From Antilocapra americana (lineage: Eukaryota > Chordata > Mammalia > Artiodactyla > Antilocapridae), in assembly GCA_007570785.1 (NCBI GenBank), contig ML660777.1:5836587-5900586 (forward strand): a DNA stretch of 64,000 nucleotides. The letters are read 5' to 3'. The notes beneath the pieces are model-generated. The model made no database searches. It was not told where the DNA came from and saw nothing but the letters and a program-made list of their open reading frames with translations. Within the stretch, counting starts at the first letter, position 1, and each line of letters begins with the position of its first letter. The position numbers were made by a program, and so were the translations under genes. Positions 55,971 through 64,000 of this stretch are shown in pieces.

Positions 55971-56232
55971 GACGTCCCTGGGGACGTCTTGTGTGCTGCA
56001 GTCCATGGGGTTGCAAAGAGCAGGACATGATTTAGCAACTGAACAATCACCCGGGTCATCCAGAGGTTAAGACTTTGCCTTCCCATGTAGAGGGTGTGGG
56101 TTCAGTTCCTGGTCAGGGAGCTAGGAATTGGCCACACACCCTGTGGCCAAAAAAGCAAAACAGAAGCAGTACTGCAACAAATTCAATAAAGACATTAAAA
56201 ATGGCTCACATTAAAAAAAATCTTTAAGAAAA
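55971..56232 (+). mobile_element. Mosaic CHR-type SINE containing a Bov-A tail piece
   Basis: 'gggacgtccctgg' (CHR start) is followed at once by 'tgtgtgctgcagtccatggg ... aggacatgatttagcaactg', a BovB/Bov-A 3' piece of about 65 bases, after which 'catccagaggttaagacttt', 'gggttcagttcctggtcagg' and 'caccctgtggccaaaaaagc' complete a CHR SINE with its A-rich tail. Either an insertion into the SINE or an exchange. Confidence 0.7.
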
Positions 56233-57421
56233 AATATGATTTAGAAAGACTTTTGCTTGGTGGCTGTGAGATGAGACAGATTTAAGGGTTTGCTTTCAGG
56301 CAGTATGAATATGGTGAGTTTAATTTTTAATTTCTGCAGAGTTACTGATTTTATGATGCCACTGTTTTGCTGGATGAAGTCAAGGCATGCAATTCTTCCT
56401 CCTCACTAAATTATAGCCTTTATTCCTCAAAATGTCTCATAAGAATTAAGCCTTGACAACCTAACGAGACCATGCATCAGTGACCCTTCCTGCCCCCTGA
56501 TTATATAACACAGTTGGCTGAAAATGTGTCACTTTGCTTCCTTTCTTTGTATCCATCTATTTTACTCTGGATTCATGGCCGTATTCTCCATGCAACTGTA
56601 AGCTCTCAGCAGGAAGGGAGGAAGCGGAGCATTGCTCTTATTTTGCTTGTCCTTCTGCACAACGGCTGCAGAGTTCTGTGGCCAAAAGTTGCTATGGATT
56701 ATTTTAGTAAAGAGCACTGCTTGAAAATGCTGCAGAAAAATATTAATTTTATTTCCCAGCTAGGTTTTTACTGTAGAACTGAACACAGGCCACATCTATC
56801 AGAAAGATTTTGGAATTTATTTTTCAGAGAAAATCTGTAACACCAAGCCACATTCGGACACTTTGAGGCCAACCCAACTCCCATGAAGATAAAAACTCAG
56901 CAGTGACTTTCTTAGCATCGTTTCTCTAAATGTTCTCATGTCATTTCATGCCGAGCAAGACAGAATTAGAAATGACCATTCATACAGACATTTTTATTTC
57001 TCTATAGAACAGTCACTGAAATCTCTGACCTAGAAGATGGTAAAGCAAATCTGAAGTCTCCTAAATTAAAGATGTAGTTCTACCAACTGAAATCCAGAGA
57101 GCAAAAAACCTTTTAGGCAAAATAAATATCACAAGGTTTATGCTGAGCAAAATGAGCTGTTGAAATCAGAATTTTTCTTTGTTTCCTATTTTTTAATTTT
57201 CCTTAAATCCACTCTAATGCTTAAATATCAATACAAACTCATTTACTTTATATTCTACTCCCACTGAGAACAGAGAGCAGGGAAGAATCCACCTTGCAGT
57301 TTAGAATGTGAGTTGCCTGACCTCTCATTCTGTTACAGAAACCCAAAGAACTAGTTACATCTCAGTTCCATGGACAAGAGAATTTAACCAATTATACTGT
57401 GTTTATAACATAAATTGGAAG

Positions 57422-57452
<31 letters not shown>

Positions 57453-58001
57453 GTAACGGTTCTAGGAAATCTAAACTGAAATTTTACTACATGAAGCTAT
57501 AATGTTTACTTAGACAACCGCTTTTTTGTAAACATAGTTTCTTGCAAAATCTTAGCTCGCTGCTATGGAAGCAATGACATTAACAGAAATAACAGTGGTG
57601 CCACAAATCTTCAGGGATTTTTTTTTTAATGGAAAGGAAAATTCTAAAACTAAAAATACACTTTTTATTTGCAACTATGGGAATACAAACACCAGAAAAA
57701 CACAAGAGGACTTTATAATTGGGACATGGGAGGCACTCAATCTGGTTGTTTTAGGGAAAGGACAGTCATGGGATGGAATCTATGTCTTAGGTCGTTACAA
57801 TTTGGGCAACAGAGAAAAAAAAATCTGCGTTAACAAAAGAGATGATATCTGGAAGGGAGTGACAGTCTCTCCACTCTCCTCTTCCACCACTTTACAGAGT
57901 AGGGGATGCCTGCCCCAACGTCTTCTGGGTTTATGTTACTTATGACATCCTGAGCTCTGTTCCTTGGCATGTAGTTTTTAAACCCAGATAATCACTCACC
58001 A
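56233..58001. other. 1.8-kb repeat-poor stretch
   Basis: Only (TG)14 at 57422-57449 is recognised. The frame at 57565-57945 (+, 126 codons) and the one at 56514-56840 (+, 108 codons) show no domain, and their codon context looks like AT-rich noncoding DNA. Confidence 0.4.
57422..57449. repeat. (TG)14 microsatellite
   Basis: Uninterrupted GT/TG units. Confidence 0.95.
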
Positions 58002-58214
58002 GAGGTTCCCTAGTGGCTCAGACTGCGAAGAATCTGCCTGCAGTGCAGGAGATTTGGATTCAATTCTTGGGTTGGGAAGATCCTCTGGAGGAGAGCAAGA
58101 CAACCCCTCCAGCATTCTTGCCTGGAGAATCTCCATGGACAGAAGGAGCCTAGTGGATTATAGTCCATGGGGTCACAAAGAGTTGGACACGACTGAGCAA
58201 CTAAGTACAAGCAC
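58002..58214 (+). mobile_element. Bov-tA SINE
   Basis: 'gaggttccctagtggctcag', B-box-like 'gattcaattcttgg', tail 'gttggacacgactgagcaac'. Twelve-base flanks 'aatcactcacca' (57990-58001) and 'aatcattcacca' (58215-58226) differ at one base. Confidence 0.97.
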
Positions 58215-58226
58215 AATCATTCACCA

Positions 58227-58756
58227 CAGAGATACCATCCTCTATTTTAATTTTTAATTCTCAATCTAAATTGATATTTTACAGAATCAACTGAATAACA
58301 AAGTCCAGATCTAAAAGTATACAAATATAAGAGAAATACTCTCTTCTTTATTTCAGCTGTGACCATCAACAGCAATTGGACTTGTAGGCGTGTTAAGACC
58401 AGTGATCTACCTCATTTCAACTGGCTTCTATTAGCACTATTAGCAAACAACAGGATGGTTTTCTGCATGCTTGAACTTAATGATCTTATGATCATATCTG
58501 CAAATTATTCGTATCAAAGTGCTGATTCATAAAACTTGCTTACATAAAAACTGCCTTTCCATTAGGGAACAATCATACTTTTCCCCACTGGTTTGTTTCC
58601 ACAGTGTTTGCTTTCGTGTGGATCTTAAAAAATGTTAGGGGGTTAAAACGAGAGATGATACCTTCTGTACTTTACATATGCTGTAAGGCTAAGATAGGTT
58701 AACACTAAAAAAGCAAACCTTGCTGTGTTTCTCTTTTCAAATTAAGTTTGGAAATG

Positions 58757-58757
<1 letters not shown>
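58227..58757. other. Unassigned sequence
   Basis: Nothing recognised. Confidence 0.4.
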
Positions 58758-58802
<45 letters not shown>

Positions 58803-58811
58803 ACGCATATG
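58758..58811. repeat. (TG)n microsatellite with alternating purine/pyrimidine edge
   Basis: About 17 TG units, then 'gcgcgcatgcacgcatatgtgcgtgcgc'-type alternating sequence running into an antisense SINE. The whole 54 bases alternate purine and pyrimidine almost without break. Confidence 0.9.
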
Positions 58812-58962
58812 TGCGTGCGCTCACTCGGGACTGACTCTTTGTGACCCCATGGACCCTAGCCCACCAGGCTCCTCTGTCCATGGGATTCTCCAGGCGAGAA
58901 TACTGGAGTGGGTTGCCATCTCCTCCTCCAGGGGAAACAACAATACCCAGGGGTCAAACAAA
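58812..58962 (-). mobile_element. Bov-tA SINE fragment, antisense
   Basis: 'tcgggactgactctttgtga', 'caccaggctcctctgtccat', 'gagaatactggagtgggttg' and a partial reversed B-box region 'cccaggggtcaaac'. The tRNA-like head is lost after about 58962. Confidence 0.9.
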
Positions 58963-60639
58963 AGAGCGGAGTTGGATTTATGCCCTCTGTTACAGGCAGG
59001 ATGCAGCAGCATCTTTATTTACAAAGTGGAAGATACTGTATCAAGAATATTTGTATTCAGTTAAATTTTACATCCGTTAATTGATTTAGAAAAATACTAT
59101 TCCAGAGTTTTGTGATAAGAAAATATGATAGTTAAAGATTGAAAACTACCTTGAGATAGAAAAAGATAATTGTTACTTATAATAGGTACAGAATGACTCC
59201 ATGCCAGAGTTACATCAGCTCTGCAGTGAAGAAAGCTGCCTGCTAGCTATTTACAATGAACAGTGAAGAATTCCATTCTAATTTTTGCATTTTAAGCTCT
59301 GTTGCACATGTGGCTACGTCAAGTCCTCATTGAAGTTTTGGATCCAACAATAAGGATTATACAGACACTGGAGCAAGTGGAAACATAAAAATAAAAAGAG
59401 AAGTTGTGGAACAATGTAGTCAGATATTTGGGTCATTTAAAAACACATGCAATAAATGAATAGATATAGATAATGTCTAATGATTTAGAGGAATGAAATT
59501 ATATAACAATTACACTATATTTCCATTGGCAAGTCCACCAAAAGTTGATTCTTCAAGCACTTTTGCTATCCATAAATTCTCAAGGTTGACTTTTTTTCTT
59601 TTGCCCTGCAATCTGTATTTTATTAAAAACTTTAGTTTGGGGAATTCTTTACTGCTGGCTAAAAGAACTCATGCATGCCTTAGGGTGTTGTAACAGCACA
59701 TTAATGCAATATTACATTAATCAATGGCACCAGAGACATATACTCTTTTAAAAAGAAAGCAACAGCAAAATCCACATGTGTGTTGTCTGGGCAAGTGAGA
59801 TACTGACTTGGCAAAATGTTACATTCCAAATTCAGCTATCCTGAAACAAATCCAGTTTGTGGACTTTAACATCAACAACAGCAAACACTGATTGAGCAAA
59901 GGTAATGTATTTATGCATCCATCATTTATCACCGGAATATATAATGCGAAAAGAATGAGACATGATGCCAAAGAGAAATACTCCTTTAAAATTAATTAGC
60001 AAGCTTCTTAAAAAACTTATTAAAAGGTCACATACAAGCAGACCTGCATCAAACAACCCAATCCAACTGCTCTGTGCGTACCATAGGAGCCAAGCCGCGA
60101 CGAATCCTGCTTTGAATACCTGCCAGAATGTCACCCTCATGCGGCTCTACTTTTTATCCAGAAGGGGCTTGGGAGAGATTATCTGGATAATTTGTAGAGA
60201 GCAGATTTCATGTTTTGTTACACGAGCCTGGGTTCACAGCTAGTCTGCTCAATCCCTTAATAGTGGACTGGGAATGAAGCCACAGATGCGCTCGCTTTCC
60301 ACAGAGACTGATTTACCTGTCTCACAGCCCTGGACCACAATACTTTGGTGTGTTGGATGAAAAGCAATGAAAATATGAGCCCCAAGCCTTGCAGTTGGTG
60401 GCTTCAGATAGAAGTCTCCGTGATACACGCTTGGTAAAACCAGTGAAGGTATCTTATTAGAATGAGGAAACAACCCAGAGGTAATATAGAGAAAGAGCGG
60501 GTGGAAGGTGTAATCTCCATTATGTGAAACTCCTCTTCAACTAGATAGCCTTGGGTTACTTGAATTCCCTGAGAAAAACTTCTTCTACCATCTCTTGTTT
60601 CCTTCTCAAAGCTTCTATCTCCATGCCCTGGAATGCATT
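58963..60639. other. 1.7-kb repeat-poor stretch, possible regulatory DNA
   Basis: No recognised interspersed repeat. Homeodomain-type 'taatta' (59993-59998), 'attaatcaatgg' near 59716 and 'gattatctggataat' near 60178 are the kinds of sites found in developmental enhancers, but such words are common in AT-rich DNA. Frames 59962-60243 (+) and 59922-60140 (-) overlap and have no domain. Conservation cannot be judged from one sequence. Confidence 0.3.
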
Positions 60640-60748
60640 TTTTTTCTTAATTTAAAAATTGTTTCTTAAACTAATTTTTATTGGAGTATAGTTGCTTTGC
60701 AGTGTTGCTAGTTTCTACTGTACAGCAAAATGAATCAGCCATATGCTC
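60640..60748 (-). mobile_element. Old L1 3'-UTR end, antisense
   Basis: Reversed: 'gctgattcattttgctgtac', 'agtagaaactagcaacactg', 'caaagcaactatactccaat' followed by A-rich tail. Similar to the sense copy at 21075-21436. Confidence 0.8.
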
Positions 60749-60894
60749 CCTGGAACCCTTATTTCTGGTCCTTGTCCTGCTATTCTAAGGAGAACTCTCA
60801 CTTTTGCTGTCAGTTTGAACTCCTCGCAGGGTTCACAATACTGAGTCACTTTCTCTATGAGAGGTTAAAGATGGCTATACATGTTTTACTATTC

Positions 60895-61360
60895 CTCTCA
60901 TTGAGAGGCAGCATGACGATCCTTTCCCCTTGAGTATGACCTGGCCTTAGGAACGTGACCGAGCAATAGGATGTGGCAGAAGTGATGCTTTAGGCTCCTG
61001 ACGCTAGGCCGTAAAAGACCTTGTAGTTTTACCTGGACCTCCTAGAACACTTCTCTGGGAGCACAGAACTGCCACGTAAGAAGCTGGACTACCGAGAGAC
61101 TATGAGGTCATATGCAGATGCCTTGGTCAACAGTCCCAGCAGAACACAGCCGTCCAGCCATCCCTGCCAGGACACAGGACCATGCCAACTGAATACCACT
61201 GAGCGACCTGTGTGGATACCATGTAGAGCAGAAAAACCACCCAGCTGAGCGCTGCCTCAATTCTAGAGCTACAAAATCCCGAGATAAAGCACAGTGGTTG
61301 TTTAAAGCCACCAAGTTTAGAGGTACTGTGCAGCTGTAGATACTAGAACAGAACTCTAAC
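60895..61360 (+). mobile_element. Ancient LTR-like mammalian repeat
   Basis: 'ccttgagtatgacctggcct', 'caataggatgtggcagaagt', 'cagccatccctgccaggaca', 'aaccacccagctgagcgctg', 'tttaaagccaccaagtttag' are in the order of a widespread old mammalian LTR-type repeat. The 3' edge 'agatactagaacaga' fits. Family name not certain. Confidence 0.6.
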
Positions 61361-62721
61361 TTGAAATTTTTCATGTTTACCAGTTCATTACCTTCTCCAA
61401 GAAACGTGCTCAGTTCTTCCCAGTGTTAAAATCTTCCTTCAATCCTAATGGATCATACAATAAAGCGCTGCTTCCCTAAATGGGAACCAACTCCAAAAGA
61501 CCAGTCTACTGTTTCCGTGTCCTCTTTTCACTCTTTAAATATATGGCAATCTGGCGATCACAATCTCCATTCTAAAATGGCAAGATTCCAAAGTCGGAAG
61601 GGAACTTAAAGATTGCATCAACCGGCCATATGTTCTCTACTGAATTCCCTTCCATGAGGTCCCATACTAGCAGTAGGCGTCTTGATGATGCTCTAACATC
61701 TCAAGGGATGTGGTGCTTGGTGCCACTCAAGGATACTCCTTCTGTCCCTGGATAGCTGAGATTACAGGGAAGTTCCTTGATTCTGCACAGAATTCTGTCT
61801 CTTTAAAAATTTTCATTCAATTTATAGTTTTTTCACTCCTCATTATATACAAAAAGCCTCATATCTCTAATCTGGAGGCACTGGGCAATCACCAAGGTAA
61901 ACACATGGATTAGGTGGTGGTAGCAGAGATGGAGAGGAGAGAGTGTATCTTATACCTCTTCCATCTTGGCATTTATGAAAATGTGTATACATCTTAAAAC
62001 TGATGTCTAACATCACAGGGTGAGTGTCACAATCACCCTTCAAGTTTCTATTATGTAACTTAATATAGGTCTTGAGTCATCATTCCATTTAGTTATGGTA
62101 AACATGGAGATAGTACAGAATGATACGGCATAGATAGTGGCAGAATCCTGACTGCAGTTCTTTCTTATCTATATGACCTTGAGTAATTCAGCTACTAAAA
62201 CCACAGCCACATCTAAGAATACTCAGTCATGTTCACTTAAGTCAATCAGATTCAGAACTTAAGAGTCAAATTAGGATTCTGCCCTTCCTTATCTTTTTCC
62301 CTGGGCTAGTATCTACATTCTAAGAAGGCTCATAAGTGCAATGGAAAGAAGAAAGAGACATCCAGTCTATTAGTTTTCCCCCACCCATCCCTAATCCTGC
62401 TAATCTTTCCTTCCACCTCCCCCACCAATCCCCCACCCAACCCCACCAACTCTGCTAATCTTTTCTTGGGACTTCAACCCACAATGCTTCTGCTACTGAT
62501 GTTGCTTCTGTTTCCACAGACTTTGAAAGGTGGAACCCACATCAGATATGCTCATTGATGTTCCTTCCATAAGACACCAAGGCCTTTTGGGTCCCCTCCC
62601 AGGGAAATCTCTAGGGACACAGGAAATTTTAAGATACTTTTCATGTTGCATGGACATCTCAACCAGCTACATCTTCCCCTTCACCGCTACACTGCTGCAA
62701 GAGATGCTAGTAAGTGTAACT
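61361..62721. other. Unassigned sequence with weak MIR traces
   Basis: A weak MIR-like piece may lie at 62130-62210 ('cctgactgcagttctttctt', 'tgaccttgagtaattcagc'). A C/A-rich tract (ccccacc repeats) lies at 62390-62455. Nothing else recognised. Confidence 0.35.
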
Positions 62722-62730
62722 CCCCCTGGA

Positions 62731-63613
62731 GAGTACATCATGAGAAATGCTGGACTGGATGAAGCATAAGCTGGAATCAAGATTGCCAGGAGAAATATCA
62801 ATAACCTCAGATATGGAGAAATATCAATAACCTCAGATATGCAGATGACACCACCCTTATGGCAGAAAGCAAAGAAGAACTAAAGAGCCTCTTGATGAAA
62901 GTGAAAGAGGAGAGTGAAAAAGTTGGCTTAAAACTCAGCATTCAGAAAACTAAGATCATGGCATCTGGTCCTATCACTTCATGGGAAATAGATGGGGAAA
63001 CAGTGGAAACAGTGAGAGACTTTATTTTGGGGGGCTCCGAAATCACTGCAAATGGTGACTGCAGCATGAAATTAAAAGACACTTGCTCCATGGAAGAAAA
63101 GTTATGACCAAGCTAGACAGCATATTAAAAAGCAGAGACATTACTTCACCAACAAAGGTCCATCTAGTCAAAGCTATAGTTTTACAGCAGTCACGTATGA
63201 TGTGAGAGTTGGACTATAAAGAAAGCTGAGTGCTAAAGAATTGATGCTTTTGAACTGTGGTGTTGGAGAACCCTTGAGAGCCCCTTGGACTGCAAGGAGA
63301 TCCACTAAGTCTATCCTAAAGGAAATCAGTCCTGAATATTCATTGGAAGGACTGATGCTAAAACTGAAACTCCAATACTTTGGCTACCTAATGCGAAGAA
63401 CTGACTCATTGGAAAAGAGCCTGATGCTGGGAAAGATTGAAGGCGGAAGGAGAAGGGGACGACAGAGGATGAGATGGTTGGATGGCATCACCAACTTGAT
63501 GGACATGAGTTTGAGTAAACTCCAGGAGTTGGTGATGGACAGGGAGGCGTGGCACACTGCAGTCCATCGGGTCGGAAAGGGTCAGACACGACTGAGTGAC
63601 AAATTGAACTGAA
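62731..63613 (+). mobile_element. BovB LINE 3' part with target-site duplications
   Basis: 883 bp of BovB starting within the RT palm region and ending 'gtgacaaattgaactgaa'. Flanking 'ccccctgga' at 62722-62730 and 63614-63622 is the likely target-site duplication. An exact 26-bp tandem duplication lies inside at 62789-62840. Confidence 0.93.
62740..63606 (+). pseudogene. BovB reverse-transcriptase remnant
   Basis: Begins just before the catalytic region; 'YADDTTLMAESKEELKSL' can be read across 62838-62890. The 26-bp duplication upstream shifts the frame, a base lost near 63064 shifts it again, and a stop follows at 63105-63107. A later piece (63241-63612) retains '[20 protein letters not shown]' and '[18 protein letters not shown]' to the natural end. 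Not functional. Confidence 0.9.
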
Positions 63614-63622
63614 CCCCCTGGA

Positions 63623-63920
63623 AGGATGGCTGGGATCTCAGCCGGTGCTCTTGTACTGGGAGATTCCCCCAAGTGCTCCTGGGGCTCCATTATTTCTCAT
63701 CTCCAGAGGCACTGGAGTGTGGATCACCTTCTAAGGGTCCTTCAGCATCTCAAATGCAGATTCCTCTCTGGCCAACAACAAAATGTTATCTCCACTGGGA
63801 CACAAAGCTTCTCAAACACCATCCTTCATTTTCTGCAACCTACCAAATTGTCAGGCTTTGGCTCTTGACATGCAAAGCAAACCCTGAAGACAATTTTTTT
63901 TGAAGTTTACCTTAAAAAAA
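63623..63920. other. Unassigned sequence
   Basis: Nothing recognised. Confidence 0.4.
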
Positions 63921-63923
63921 TTC

Positions 63924-64000
63924 CGCAACTCCATGCTAGAAAAATAAACAACCCAATCAAAAACTGGGCCAAAGAACTAAACAGACATTTCTCCAAAGAA
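63924..64000 (+). mobile_element. L1 ORF2 fragment running out of the window
   Basis: 'ctagaaaaataaacaaccca', 'aactgggccaaagaactaaa' and 'acatttctccaaagaa' are identical in arrangement to 4299-4362 in the L1 at 4160. A 5'-truncated L1 therefore starts here, about 140 bases further into ORF2 than the earlier copy, and continues beyond 64000. Confidence 0.93.

Noticed and set aside
57565..57945. 126-codon plus-strand frame as a possible gene
   Set aside because: No recognisable domain, Kozak context or splice signals, and composition matches surrounding AT-rich DNA.
1..64000. An undescribed multi-gene system
   Set aside because: No intact genes or co-oriented gene set exist in the window; only decayed mobile elements and unassigned noncoding DNA are supported.

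Overview
The window is nuclear DNA of a pecoran ruminant (cattle, sheep or goat type). This rests on the repeats: Bov-tA and Bov-A tRNA/BovB chimeric SINEs, CHR-type tRNA SINEs, RTE-class BovB LINE copies and ruminant-type L1 copies on both strands, over an older mammalian layer of MIR, L2, MaLR-type LTRs and hAT-type DNA transposons. The sequence alone does not fix the species.

I found no exon, intact host gene, functional RNA gene, CRISPR array or operon. Every recognisable coding sequence is a dead retrotransposon fragment: L1 ORF1 and ORF2, or BovB reverse transcriptase. The other open frames are short and resemble nothing I know. The window is best read as intergenic or deep-intronic DNA.

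Layout. 0-12 kb: MIR, an antisense BovB, a 5'-truncated L1 (4160-5250), one Bov-tA, a MaLR LTR at 7.15 kb and an antisense MaLR LTR at 11.2 kb. 12-24 kb: a BovB with clear target-site duplications, several Bov-tA copies, an ERVL-like LTR with an adjacent tRNA-Leu-like primer site, and an antisense L1 whose 5' tip is inverted. 24-32 kb: L2 ends, a CHR SINE, a CpG-rich block with no identified gene, the 5' half of an L1 (5'UTR, broken ORF1, partial ORF2) that stops abruptly against an antisense older L1, then the longest BovB copy (antisense, about 1.1 kb). 32-50 kb: mostly single-copy sequence with scattered SINEs, a run of 22 G, two hAT-type elements and two stretches of an ancient unnamed repeat. 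50-64 kb: nested insertions (SINE in a MER5-type tip, SINE in an L1 microsatellite, a mosaic CHR/Bov-A element), a long repeat-poor stretch at 59-60.6 kb that could be regulatory, a BovB with a 26-bp internal tandem duplication, and the start of another L1 that leaves the window.

No genes here work together as a system. The informative content is the retrotransposition record: target-site duplications, one apparent twin-priming inversion, a composite double-head Bov-tA subfamily with a shared junction, and nested insertions that order events in time. All repeat assignments are from memory of family consensus sequences; boundaries are usually good to about 5-20 bases, and subfamily names are less certain than families.
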